A DNA stretch of 64,000 bases. Origin: Chloroflexota bacterium (GTDB lineage Bacteria > Chloroflexota > Anaerolineae > Promineifilales > Promineifilaceae). The notes beneath the pieces are model-generated. The model was not told the origin of the DNA and did not search any database. It saw only the letters and a program-made list of their open reading frames with translations. This document shows, one piece after another, positions 35,786-44,263 of the stretch (position 1 is its first letter; the number at the start of each line of letters is the position of its first letter). A program made the translations under genes and the position numbers. The stretch covers positions 1 to 64,000 of the forward strand of contig JAACFF010000001.1 in NCBI GenBank assembly GCA_009937635.1. The letters are read 5' to 3'.

Positions 35786-36205
35786 ATGAATATTGGAGCG
35801 GAATGTGTTTTCCACAATGTGAGCTTGGGCGATTTGGGCCAGATCAGGCGCTACGTACGTGAAACGGCCGTCGCTGGCGGATGTAATGCCGAGGCCGTAG
35901 ACGAGTTAATCGTGGCCGTGAACGAAGCAGCGGCCAATATCGTGCGACATGGCTATCAGAACGAGCTGGGGGAAATCAAGGTGACGGTTGTTTGCAGTGA
36001 AGATAGGATCACGGTGACGCTGCTTGATTACAGCCCTGGATTTGACCCGACGACAGTGCCCAGTCCAGACATGACGCGGCCCCTGGATGAACGGCCGTTT
36101 GGTGGCATGGGTGTGCATATAATGCGCACTTTTTGTGATGAGTTGAGCTACTGCAGAGACCCCCGCGGAGGAAACGAGTTGATCTTGTTGAAGCGAATTG
36201 TCTGA
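35786..36205 (+). CDS. RsbW-like serine kinase/anti-sigma factor
   Basis: The 139-residue GHKL-type ATPase belongs to the HATPase_c_2 group used in partner switching. The N-box reads ELIVAVNEAAANIVRHGY, and the G-box region GGMGVHIMRTFCDEL. Such proteins bind a sigma factor or effector and release it when they bind an unphosphorylated STAS protein, which they can also phosphorylate. The start MNIGAECVFHNVS is chosen by normal family length; the longer frame (from GTG 35732) adds 18 residues without homology-like content. The STAS gene follows after 42 bases. No sigma factor gene is nearby. Confidence 0.85.
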   Translation: MNIGAECVFHNVSLGDLGQIRRYVRETAVAGGCNAEAVDELIVAVNEAAANIVRHGYQNELGEIKVTVVCSEDRITVTLLDYSPGFDPTTVPSPDMTRPLDERPFGGMGVHIMRTFCDELSYCRDPRGGNELILLKRIV

Positions 36206-36247
36206 TTTGGAAACGGCACCGTGCGTAAGACAAGGAGATAAATTATC

Positions 36248-36670
36248 ATGATTAATGTAACGGTTGATAAGGTAGAGGAACGTGTACCAGTGACGGTGAT
36301 CCGGTTGGAAGGGGAGTTGGAAGCATCAAATTATGGGTCGCTGATTGCACAGACGCAAGAGCTTTATACGGAAGGAACGCGTGACCTGCTGCTCGATCTT
36401 GAGAATGTGAGCTTCGTATCCAGCTCCGGCCTGGTTGCCCTGCACAGGATGGCCCTGATCATGCGCGGGGAGACACTGGAGGATGCTGAGGAGGGTTGGG
36501 GCGCATTCCACGCTATCTCTCGCGATTTGGATAGCGCGGATAGCCCGGAAATGCACTTCAAGCTACTCAGGCCGCAGCTTCTGGTACGTAAGGTGCTCGA
36601 TACCGCAGGTTTTAGCGATATCATGCCGATTTTCGAGGATGAGGAGACGGCCGTTGCTTCATTCGGCTAA
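36248..36670 (+). CDS. STAS-domain anti-anti-sigma factor (RsbV-like)
   Basis: The 140-residue STAS protein is the antagonist in the partner switch. The phosphorylation site is visible in VSFVSSSGLVALHRM, where a serine of the SSS run is the usual target. The N-terminal strand pattern (VTVIRLEGELEASNYGSL) is typical. It is about 30 residues longer than minimal RsbV, owing to an insert with ETLEDAEEGWGAFHAISRDL after the phosphorylation helix. AAGGAG lies 11 bases before the ATG. It lies between its presumed kinase and its presumed phosphatase. Confidence 0.9.
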   Translation: MINVTVDKVEERVPVTVIRLEGELEASNYGSLIAQTQELYTEGTRDLLLDLENVSFVSSSGLVALHRMALIMRGETLEDAEEGWGAFHAISRDLDSADSPEMHFKLLRPQLLVRKVLDTAGFSDIMPIFEDEETAVASFG

Positions 36671-36729
36671 GGCGGGCAGAGAGATTTGTTTTTGTTGAAA
36701 TTCTAGAATGTAAACGGCGTGCAGGTTGA

Positions 36730-37854
36730 ATGACCAAGAAGACATCCTTGCATGGATTTGGCTTATTTAGTGATGCTGCGAGTCGCCAGACGTATGCGGC
36801 TGGCGAGGTCATTTTTCACACTGGCGACTATGCGGACAGGATGTATGTCGTTGTGCAGGGGGAACTGCTTCTTACTCTGCACGGGAGCGAAATCGATAGG
36901 CTGACGGCTGGAGATCTATTCGGCGAAATGGGCATGGTGGAAAATCGACCGCGCAATGGTACAGTAACGGCCGTCAGCGAATCCACCTTGATTCCCATCG
37001 ACCGCCTGCGCTTCGCCACCCTTGTACGCCAGCATCCGGGCTTCGCTACGCGGGTCATGACAATCATATCGGCGCGGCTGCGACGACGGACGGAATTGGA
37101 GGTGAACCGGCGAGCGCTGGCGCGTGAGCTGGCTATTGGGCGAAAGATGCAACTGGCGCTGCTGCCGCAGCAAGTGCCGCAGTTCCCAGGTTGGCAGTTT
37201 GCGACACATTATGAATCTGCGTGGCAGGTTGGAGGAGACTTCTATGACTTCATCAGGCCAGCAGAAGATCTGCAAAAGCTTTGCCTGGTTATTGCCGATG
37301 TCACGGGCAAAGGGGTGCCGGCGGCCTTGATGATGGCCGTGGCGCGCACACTGATTCGGGCAGAAACGGGAAAAGGGCCTTCACCAGCAACTGTTTTGCA
37401 ACGGGTCAACGAATTGATTCTTAGCGATAATCGGTCGCCGTTGTTCTTAAGCGCTTTTTATGCTGTTTTGAATCTAGAGAAGGGAGTGCTGCATTACGCC
37501 AATGGGGGGCATAATCCACCCCTTTGCCTGCGATGGGCAAGTGGGAAGGTTGAAGAGCTGCTGGCGCAAGGTTATTTGTTAGGCGCATTTAGGGGTGTTT
37601 CTTTCGGCGAGGAGCAGACGATCTTGGGGGTTGGCGATGCTCTGGTGCTATATACCGACGGCGTTAACGAGGCGCGGAATGCAGAGGGGCGTTTTTTTGG
37701 CGAAGAGCGGTTGAGAGCGGCCGTGGTCGCCGCAGGGGATTGCAACGCGCAAGAGATTGTACAGATGATAGTGACGGCCGTAGATAATTTCACCGGTTCG
37801 GTGGATCAGGCGGATGATTTGACGATCTTGGTAGTTAAGAGAGTTGCTTACTAA
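36730..37854 (+). CDS. cyclic-nucleotide-binding SpoIIE/PP2C phosphatase
   Basis: The 374-residue protein joins a cNMP-binding domain (about 10-120) to a SpoIIE-type PP2C phosphatase (about 145-374). The phosphate-binding cassette reads FGEMGMVENRPRNGTV, with the key Glu and Arg kept. The phosphatase has its metal-binding motifs in VGGDFYDFI, VIADVTGKGVPAAL, LYTDGVNEARN and DQADDLTILVV. It is expected to dephosphorylate the STAS protein and so drive release of the kinase partner, gated by a cyclic nucleotide. The two cyclase fusions at 2.3-9.7 kb could supply the messenger. Its stop overlaps that of the convergent beta-galactosidase by four bases. Confidence 0.92.
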   Translation: MTKKTSLHGFGLFSDAASRQTYAAGEVIFHTGDYADRMYVVVQGELLLTLHGSEIDRLTAGDLFGEMGMVENRPRNGTVTAVSESTLIPIDRLRFATLVRQHPGFATRVMTIISARLRRRTELEVNRRALARELAIGRKMQLALLPQQVPQFPGWQFATHYESAWQVGGDFYDFIRPAEDLQKLCLVIADVTGKGVPAALMMAVARTLIRAETGKGPSPATVLQRVNELILSDNRSPLFLSAFYAVLNLEKGVLHYANGGHNPPLCLRWASGKVEELLAQGYLLGAFRGVSFGEEQTILGVGDALVLYTDGVNEARNAEGRFFGEERLRAAVVAAGDCNAQEIVQMIVTAVDNFTGSVDQADDLTILVVKRVAY

Positions 37855-39884
37855 ACTATCCCTCTCGCTAGCTTTAAGATACGAAATCCATATCCGGCGA
37901 TTGTGAAGGCATCCGTAATGACTTGCTCTGAGAGGGCATCAACGGCTGCCGGAACATCCAGTTTAATCGTTTGGGGTATCGGCTCAAAGTTAAGTAGGAA
38001 TATAAACTTTTCTGTGTCCTTTGTGCGAACCTGTGCGGTGACACCGCGCGGCAATGGATGGACGATGGCCGTTTTCAAGCCCAACATTTTAGCCAACCAA
38101 CCATAAAAATCTGTTAAAAAACCATCGTCATATCTAGCCGCAAGATAGTAAGCCCGACCTTTCCCAAACTGGTTAACCGTGATGGCTGGCGATCCCGCAT
38201 AAAAATCCTGCTCATAGACAGCAAAAACCTCGGCCCCCTGAGAGTGCACAATATCTGCATAATGCTTAACCGGATAATTTGCGCCCGAAAGCGTTTTATT
38301 GGTCAATTGAATTGTCTGCTGATGATGGTCAAATAATACATCTGTCTCTTCAACCCAAATGCCTAACAGATCTTTGAGCGGGCCGGGTGAGCCACCCATA
38401 AAAACGAGATCGCTTTGATTCACTACACCTGTTAGGTAGGTCGTTACAAGCGTACCGCCAGCCTGTACATATTCGCACAGCCACTCGGCGACGCCTTCTT
38501 GCAGAAGGTACAACATCGGCGCAACCACCAGTTTGTAATTCGAAAACTCAGTAAAGTTACTGTTAATAATGTCTACGGTCACACCTTGCTGCCAAAACTG
38601 TCGATAATGAGCCAAGCACCGTTCCTGGTAATTTTTATCTTTATTGCGCGGTAACTGAGCCATATCTAGTGCCCATTCGTTTTGCAAATCATAAATGATA
38701 GCGACATCTGCCTGGTTGACCGATTCCAGAACTGGTCCAAGGCGAGCGAGTAATTCGCCAACGGCCGTTACCTCTTGAAACGTTCTCGTCTGCTCACGCC
38801 CGGCGTGGCTGACCACCGCCCCATGAAACTTCTCTGCACCTCCCCGACTTTGCCGCCACTGAAAATATTGGACGCTATTGGCGCCATGGGCCACGGCCTG
38901 AAGCGAAGCCAATACGTGCATACCGGGCCTTTTAGGACGGCTGACACCCTGCCAATTGGTCACACTTGGCGTGGATTCCATCAGGAGAAAAGGCCGTTGC
39001 TGGTAAGAGCGATGCAAATCATGAAAAAACGCCGTATCTGCCGCCAATCGCCAATCTTCAATTTCGCTGTGCCAACGTGGATAGCTGTCCCAAGAGATGA
39101 CATCTACATGCGATGCAAACGTCCAGTAATCCAATCCTACATTTGGCCACATAAAGTTAGTTGTAACAGGAACATTGGGTGTTATCTCCTGTAACGGCTC
39201 TTTCTCCGCCAAATAGAAATCCAAGACCTGATCACTAACAAAACGCATCCAGTCCAGCATTAATCCATGCACAGAAGGATCTACTGGCTCTATCTGTGAC
39301 CAATCGGTATAGCGATGGCTCCAAAAAGCTGTCCACCATGCTTTGTTCACAGCATCCAAAGATCCGTAACGCATCTGCAGCCATTCTCTAAATGCTTGCA
39401 AACAAAGCTCGCAGCGACAGTTCTGATTGCCATATTCATTGGAAACGTGCCACATCATCAAGGCGGGATGGTCCCGATACCGTTCCGCCAAAAGGGTGTT
39501 GATTTGCCGAACCTTTTGCCGGTAAATGGGTGAAGTTGGGCAATGATTATGGCGCAAATGATGGGGGTGGCGACGGCCGTATTCATCCACCAAGCGAATT
39601 TCCGGATAACTTTGGGACATCCACGCTGGTTTAGCGGCGCTTGGTGTGGCTAGAATCGCCCCAATTTCATTTTCAGCCAGCCTGTCCATAAGCCCGTCCA
39701 TCCAACCAAACTCATATTCTCCTTCAACAGGCTCCAACATCGCCCAAGAAAAAATGCCTATACTCATGACATTGCAGCGAGCTGCTTTCATCAATTCGAT
39801 ATCGCGAGTCAATACATTAGGATAGTCAAGCCACTGCTCGAAATTATAATCGGCCCCATGCCAAAAGAACTTAGGTTCAAACAT
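37851..39884 (-). CDS. GH42 beta-galactosidase
   Basis: The 677-residue cytoplasmic glycosidase cleaves terminal beta-galactosides. The acid/base Glu150 lies in HVSNEYGN and the nucleophile Glu303 in LLMESTPS. The zinc-site cysteines of this family are present (NHCPTS and NCRCELC). A trimerisation-type domain with VVAPMLYLL and a small C-terminal beta domain follow the barrel. There is no signal peptide, so substrates must be imported. ATG 39884 is preferred over GTG 39890 because AGGAAA lies at proper distance. GH42 next to a GH53 gene and a sugar importer is the layout of galactan-use loci such as B. subtilis ganSPQAB. The 280 bases upstream (39885-40164) are AT-rich and hold no gene I can support. 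Confidence 0.93.
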   Translation of the reverse strand: MFEPKFFWHGADYNFEQWLDYPNVLTRDIELMKAARCNVMSIGIFSWAMLEPVEGEYEFGWMDGLMDRLAENEIGAILATPSAAKPAWMSQSYPEIRLVDEYGRRHPHHLRHNHCPTSPIYRQKVRQINTLLAERYRDHPALMMWHVSNEYGNQNCRCELCLQAFREWLQMRYGSLDAVNKAWWTAFWSHRYTDWSQIEPVDPSVHGLMLDWMRFVSDQVLDFYLAEKEPLQEITPNVPVTTNFMWPNVGLDYWTFASHVDVISWDSYPRWHSEIEDWRLAADTAFFHDLHRSYQQRPFLLMESTPSVTNWQGVSRPKRPGMHVLASLQAVAHGANSVQYFQWRQSRGGAEKFHGAVVSHAGREQTRTFQEVTAVGELLARLGPVLESVNQADVAIIYDLQNEWALDMAQLPRNKDKNYQERCLAHYRQFWQQGVTVDIINSNFTEFSNYKLVVAPMLYLLQEGVAEWLCEYVQAGGTLVTTYLTGVVNQSDLVFMGGSPGPLKDLLGIWVEETDVLFDHHQQTIQLTNKTLSGANYPVKHYADIVHSQGAEVFAVYEQDFYAGSPAITVNQFGKGRAYYLAARYDDGFLTDFYGWLAKMLGLKTAIVHPLPRGVTAQVRTKDTEKFIFLLNFEPIPQTIKLDVPAAVDALSEQVITDAFTIAGYGFRILKLARGIV

Positions 39885-40164
39885 CTTCACAATTTTCCTA
39901 ATTTAGTGACTTGCTTATTAACAACCTGAGCTAGTCATCGATTGAACATAACTGAATCTGCATTTGCAGTTTCTTTGTCACAATTGCAGCATTACACATT
40001 TTGCAATAATAGCGATAATTTATGCCTAAGACATATTAAGTGGCAATCATTTCCATGAGTGTGACTATAAAAAGCCTGTTCTCTTACCAGTATCCGGGGA
40101 CCTTTATCATGGCGTTTCCAAAGTCGCGGAAAACTGGCAGAATTTGGACACGTTGACCTTTTAG

Positions 40165-41083
40165 CTATTGCTTGCCGCCCTTGGGAACGGCAGCGTAGCT
40201 CCTTTTGCCTTGAAACTCCAGCAAAGCAGGGAGCGCTCCATCGTTAAAGTCGAAGAGCGCCTGGTTTGCCCACCCATTGCCAGAGCTGGGTCGGTCGGAC
40301 CCCAGCCATTGCCGTCCACGTCGCATCCCTATAGAAGACACCGAGTCCGTGATCATCGGGAATCTCACTGACGATGTTCATGATCTTCCGTGTCATTACC
40401 CGTTGCCCTTTAGGTGTAGCTGGGTAACCGGGTGTAAACTGGCTTCTATCGATGACGATGTTTTCAAGGTAATCATCATTGGCCAATTTGAAAGGTTAAG
40501 CAAATTCGACAATGACGATGTCCTTATTGTAAAGGGTGGCGATGCTGTTCAATGTATTTTGCAGAGTCTCCAGCGTGCAGTGCCAGAATGGGTAGTAGGA
40601 TAGTCCCATAACATCACACGGCACACCTTCCTCGATAATATTGCCATACCACCACTCAAGCAGGCCATAGTTGCCAGCTTCTGCCAGGTGCAGCATGATT
40701 TTCGTCTCAAGTGAACAATCGTTGACCGCCTTAACCCCCTGTTTAAACAGCCCAGTCAGCTCGGTAAAAGATAGCCAGCCGTAAGTAGACAGCGCCCCTT
40801 CCGGCCACAGCATACCGCCGTTGATCTCAATGCCAATCTGCAACATATCAGGCGATGTCCCCTGCGCGATGAGGGCGCTGCACACATTGGCCGTATGCTC
40901 GTAGACCGCTGTTTCTAGCTGTTGCAGGTCATAACTAGCCCAAGTTGCTTGTTTGTCCTGGCGTCCCGGGTCAGCCCAGAAATTAGAGTAGTGGAAGTCG
41001 ATCAGGACGCCCATGCCCAAATCCTTGGCCCGCTTCACCATTTGCAAAATCAACCAGTGCCGGAGATAACGGCATATTGGCAA
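40165..41083 (-). pseudogene. broken GH53 endo-beta-1,4-galactanase
   Basis: The minus strand carries most of a GH53 enzyme in pieces. The first part has VKRAKDLGMGVLIDFHYSNF, WADPGRQDKQATW and IGIEINGGMLWPEG, where the acid/base Glu position of the family appears as IEINGG instead of the usual NE. It runs to VEFA and an in-frame TAA at 40496. The same frame continues (FTPGYPATPKGQRV, HGLGVFYRDATW). It then shifts near 40295 into the last part (GNGWANQALFDFNDGALPAL) ending at 40165. The normal N-terminal 80 or so residues with the signal peptide are missing. Three kinds of lesion in one gene make sequence error an unlikely sole cause. Confidence 0.8.
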
Positions 41084-41194
41084 TTGCTTTTTTGTGCACT
41101 ACAATTGGTTTTTGCCGCTGAAGGTTAGATAAGCATCGTTTAATGGAGGTGTAGCGATACATATAGATCTAGTGGACCCAAAACAAGTATCAAT

Positions 41195-41202
41195 TTTCGA
41201 AA
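41195..41202. promoter_or_regulatory. possible LacI-type operator before the sugar importer
   Basis: TTTCGAAA with a central CG, flanked by A and T at matching distance, lies 37 bases upstream of the binding-protein start codon. LacI-family operators have such CG-centred palindromes. No LacI gene is in the window, so this is a weak call. Confidence 0.25.
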
Positions 41203-41238
41203 TTGCCGAGATACATATTACTTAAAGTGAGGAGACAG

Positions 41239-42579
41239 ATGAGAAATAACAAACTATTCTTACTTTTGATCGCCCTTCTAATAGGTGCCATGTTGTTTAG
41301 CGCATGTGGCGGAGGAGGAGAAGATGCCGAAGCACCGGCCGAGGCACCTGCTCAAGAAGAAGCGGCTGAAGAGCCTGTGGAAGAAGAAGCGGCTGAAGAG
41401 CCTGTGGAAGAAGAGGCTGAAGAGCCTGTGGAAGAAGAGGCTGAAGAAGCCCCTGCTGAAACGGTTGCTACTTTGACCATCTGGGCTGACGACAAACGTA
41501 TACCCGTATTGGAAACACTGGTAGATGACTTTGCCGAATTGGCTGGCGTAGAAATTGTCCTGGAGCAGGTACAGATTCAAGATATGCTCGAGCAGACGCG
41601 TGTTGCCATTCCCGCTGGTGAAGGGCCTGATATCTTTATTACCGCCCATGATCAGATCGGCCAGTATGTTGAAGGTGGTCTGATTACGCCAATAGACCTC
41701 GGAGACAAAGTGGATAACATAGCGCCGAACGCTCTGCAAGCTTTCAATTACAACAGTGAGTTGTATGCGCTGCCTTATGCGACTGAGAACGTGGGTCTGA
41801 TCCGCAATGTTGATCTGGTACCGGACCCAGTAGCAACATTGGAGGAGATGTTGGAAGTCGGCGGTCCTTTGATGGAAGAAGGGGCCATTCAATCCGTAAC
41901 TGTCTTGCCTAGTGAATACGCCACGCACGGTTTCCACACCGCCTTTGGCGGCTATTTATTTGGCCTGGATGCGGACGGCAACTACTTGCCTGATGACATA
42001 GGCCTTGACAGTCCTGGTTTCATCGCTTGGGGCGAATGGCTTCAACAAGCTGTAAACGACGGATACATACCGACAACGCTCGATTACGCGACGGCAAATG
42101 CCCTCTTTGCCGAAGGCGGTATGCCTTTCATTGCTAATGGTCCCTGGGCGCTTGGTGAATACCGCGACGCCGGTGTTAACTTCTCTGTCGATCCGATGCC
42201 GAACGGGCCATATGGTGATGGTGCGCCCTTCCTGGGTGCACAAGGCTTTGTGGTGAATGCCCAGAGTGAGAACCAACTGCTGGCCCAGACTTTCCTGACC
42301 GAGTTAGTGGCCACTGACGAAGTTATGGCTGACTTCCAGGCACAGGATCCGCGTATCCCTGCCTGGCTTCCCACGCTAGAACTTATAGATGATGCCGATC
42401 TGGCCGCCTTCGGCATAGCCGGGGAGAATGCCCAGCCCATGCCCTCCATCCCGCAGATGGGTTCTGTGTGGGGTTCCTGGAAAGATGGTTTGCAGTTGGT
42501 CATGAACGGTGAAGATGTAACGGAAACCTTCACGAACTCCGCCAATCAGATACGCGATGCAATTGCCGGTGGATCATAA
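41239..42579 (+). CDS. sugar ABC transporter substrate-binding lipoprotein (MalE/GanS-like)
   Basis: The 446-residue lipoprotein has a lipobox at LFSAC and a Glu/Pro-rich acidic tether (about 30-78) made of EEPVEEEA repeats. A group 1 extracellular solute-binding domain follows (TLTIWADDKRIPVLETL ... GEGPDIFITAHDQIGQYVEGG). The closest type is the maltose/maltodextrin-binding group, which also contains galacto-oligosaccharide binders. GAGGAG precedes ATG 41239; the longer frame is rejected. It is the first gene of an importer cluster and is followed by a hairpin that may raise its mRNA level over the permeases. The neighbouring GH42 and GH53 genes suggest galacto-oligosaccharides, while the GH13 gene suggests maltodextrins. 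Confidence 0.9.
   Translation: MRNNKLFLLLIALLIGAMLFSACGGGGEDAEAPAEAPAQEEAAEEPVEEEAAEEPVEEEAEEPVEEEAEEAPAETVATLTIWADDKRIPVLETLVDDFAELAGVEIVLEQVQIQDMLEQTRVAIPAGEGPDIFITAHDQIGQYVEGGLITPIDLGDKVDNIAPNALQAFNYNSELYALPYATENVGLIRNVDLVPDPVATLEEMLEVGGPLMEEGAIQSVTVLPSEYATHGFHTAFGGYLFGLDADGNYLPDDIGLDSPGFIAWGEWLQQAVNDGYIPTTLDYATANALFAEGGMPFIANGPWALGEYRDAGVNFSVDPMPNGPYGDGAPFLGAQGFVVNAQSENQLLAQTFLTELVATDEVMADFQAQDPRIPAWLPTLELIDDADLAAFGIAGENAQPMPSIPQMGSVWGSWKDGLQLVMNGEDVTETFTNSANQIRDAIAGGS
41362..41439 (+). repeat. tandem repeat coding the acidic EEPVEEEA tether
   Basis: Three in-frame units follow each other (27, 27 and 24 bases), each containing GCTGAAGAGCCTGTGGAAGA, with a partial fourth after 41439. They encode the acidic linker between the lipid anchor and the binding domain. 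Such repeats change length easily by slippage. Confidence 0.85.
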
Positions 42580-42618
42580 AGATTTAGCTTAAACAATAGA
42601 TCAATGATGTAAGTCTTT

Positions 42619-42653
42619 GAAGCCGGGGTTGGACACTGTCCTACCCCGGCTTC
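42619..42653 (+). other. stable intergenic hairpin after the binding-protein gene
   Basis: GAAGCCGGGGT at 42619-42629 pairs perfectly with ACCCCGGCTTC at 42643-42653. No T-run follows, and the permease genes continue in the same direction. It probably stabilises the upstream mRNA or causes partial termination, as between malE and malF in other bacteria. Confidence 0.7.
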
Positions 42654-42675
42654 TGTCTTTCTGGAGGGAAGGTCG

Positions 42676-44262
42676 ATGAGTAGTACAGCGGCGACGATAA
42701 CCTCTGAGGAGCCTGGAAAGAGCCAGCCCTCAGCAACTGTAGGCGGGATGCTTATTCGTATGCTTCTGCTGGGCATCTTTGATGTCTTTGCAGTCTGGTT
42801 AATCTTCAATTTGGTCGGTGATGGGTATTGGCCACTAGCGGTCATGATTGCCCTAATCACCATCTTTCTTAATATCGTTTTTCTGCGCAAGGGGATGTAT
42901 CCTTTGCGTTGGATGGCAATTGGACTGTCGCTGATGGCCCTCCTGTCAGTATACCCCATCTTGTATACATTCTGGATCTCTTTTACCAATTACGGCGATG
43001 GGCATTTGCTAACCAAACAGCAATCGATTGAAACATTGGAACGGCAAATGTATCTTCCAGAAGGGGGAGTTGCATTTAGTTGGACAGCTTTTCAAACGCC
43101 AGATGGTGATTTTGCCTTATGGCTGATTCACGAAGATGGCACGACGCTTCTGGCCAAACCCGGTGAAGAACCGGAAGTGATCGTTGATCCCTCCCAATTC
43201 GGCCCGTTGGATGAGGATGGCATTCCGATAGAACTGGACGGGTATACGCGTCTCTCCCGTCTGCAGACGGTACCTATTATCGATCAACTAGGGGCAATTG
43301 ATTTTGGTGAAGGCGAGGATATTGTTAGGATTAACAACCTCGACAGCGCCTCTACAACGGTACAGCGTTACATTTATAACGAGGAAAATGACATGATCAC
43401 GGATACAGCCACCGGAGTTGTTTACAATGATGTAAAGGGCACCTGGACCGCGGCTGATGGCTCGACAGTGCCACCAGGATTCTGGGTAGGAGTCGGTTTG
43501 GAAAACTTCACGCGTTTCTTCACCGGTTCGGCGATTGCCGGCCCGCTGGTCCTTGTAACCATCTGGAACTTCATATTTCCCTTTATGACCGTTTTGACTA
43601 CCTTTTTTCTGGGCTTGTTTACAGCAATGCTTTTTAATGACTTACCGGGCAACAGGATCATTCGCTCGCTGCTGATCATTCCCTATACGATTCCTAGCTT
43701 GGTAACCATCCTCATCTGGCGCGGAATGTTTATGGAACCAATTGGTGTCATTTATCAGACGCTGGTTAATATTTTCGGTTCGTCTCCTTCCTGGTTTCAG
43801 GATCCCTTCTGGGCCAAGGTCGGTATCTTGGTCGTAAACTTGTGGCTGGGTTACCCATATTTTATGCTCGTTTGCAGCGGCGCCTTACAGGGCATCCCGC
43901 AGGATATTTACAGCGCGGCTGACGTCGATGGCGCCAACGCGTGGCAAAAGTTCTGGCAGCTAACGATGCCCTTACTGCTTGTTGCTGTGGGCCCTCTCTT
44001 GGTTGCCTCTTATGTTTTCAACTTTAACAATTTTAATGTCATCTTCCTGTACAATTCGGGTGGCCCACCGATTGCCGGCGCGGCGACTCCGATTGGTCAT
44101 ACTGATATCCTGATAAGTTATGTCTATAAGTTGGCGTTTGCCGGATTCCGCGGCGCAGACTTCGGTTTTGCGGCGGCGATCAGCATCATTATCTTTGTCG
44201 TCGTCATTTTGATAACGTTATTCCAGTTCCGCTACACCAATATGTGGGAGGAGGCAGCATAA
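42676..44262 (+). CDS. sugar ABC transporter permease, MalF type
   Basis: The 528-residue inner-membrane permease has three N-terminal helices and then a large extracytoplasmic insert (about 115-280, with GVAFSWTAFQTPDGDFALW). This insert resembles the P2 loop of enterobacterial MalF. The C-terminal helices and the EAA loop (IYSAADVDGANAWQKFWQLTMPLL), which contacts the ATPase, follow. The insert makes MalF identity more likely than a short permease such as GanP. GGAGG lies 8 bases before the ATG. It is one base from the next permease gene. Confidence 0.9.
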   Translation: MSSTAATITSEEPGKSQPSATVGGMLIRMLLLGIFDVFAVWLIFNLVGDGYWPLAVMIALITIFLNIVFLRKGMYPLRWMAIGLSLMALLSVYPILYTFWISFTNYGDGHLLTKQQSIETLERQMYLPEGGVAFSWTAFQTPDGDFALWLIHEDGTTLLAKPGEEPEVIVDPSQFGPLDEDGIPIELDGYTRLSRLQTVPIIDQLGAIDFGEGEDIVRINNLDSASTTVQRYIYNEENDMITDTATGVVYNDVKGTWTAADGSTVPPGFWVGVGLENFTRFFTGSAIAGPLVLVTIWNFIFPFMTVLTTFFLGLFTAMLFNDLPGNRIIRSLLIIPYTIPSLVTILIWRGMFMEPIGVIYQTLVNIFGSSPSWFQDPFWAKVGILVVNLWLGYPYFMLVCSGALQGIPQDIYSAADVDGANAWQKFWQLTMPLLLVAVGPLLVASYVFNFNNFNVIFLYNSGGPPIAGAATPIGHTDILISYVYKLAFAGFRGADFGFAAAISIIIFVVVILITLFQFRYTNMWEEAA

Positions 44263-44263
44263 A

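Larger units (their letters stand above)
35199..37781. repeat. densest cluster of the dispersed palindrome ACGGCCGT
   Basis: Seven copies of ACGGCCGT lie in 2.6 kb at 35199, 35364, 35864, 36091, 36647, 36967 and 37774. They fall in different codon phases of several genes, so they do not come from one protein motif. About 31 copies were found by eye in the full window, against roughly one expected from base composition. Confidence 0.7.

Noticed and set aside
41278-41937. 219-codon minus-strand frame opposite the sugar-binding protein
   Set aside because: It arises from the repetitive acidic tether read in reverse (Phe/Phe/His-rich). The plus-strand gene is clear.
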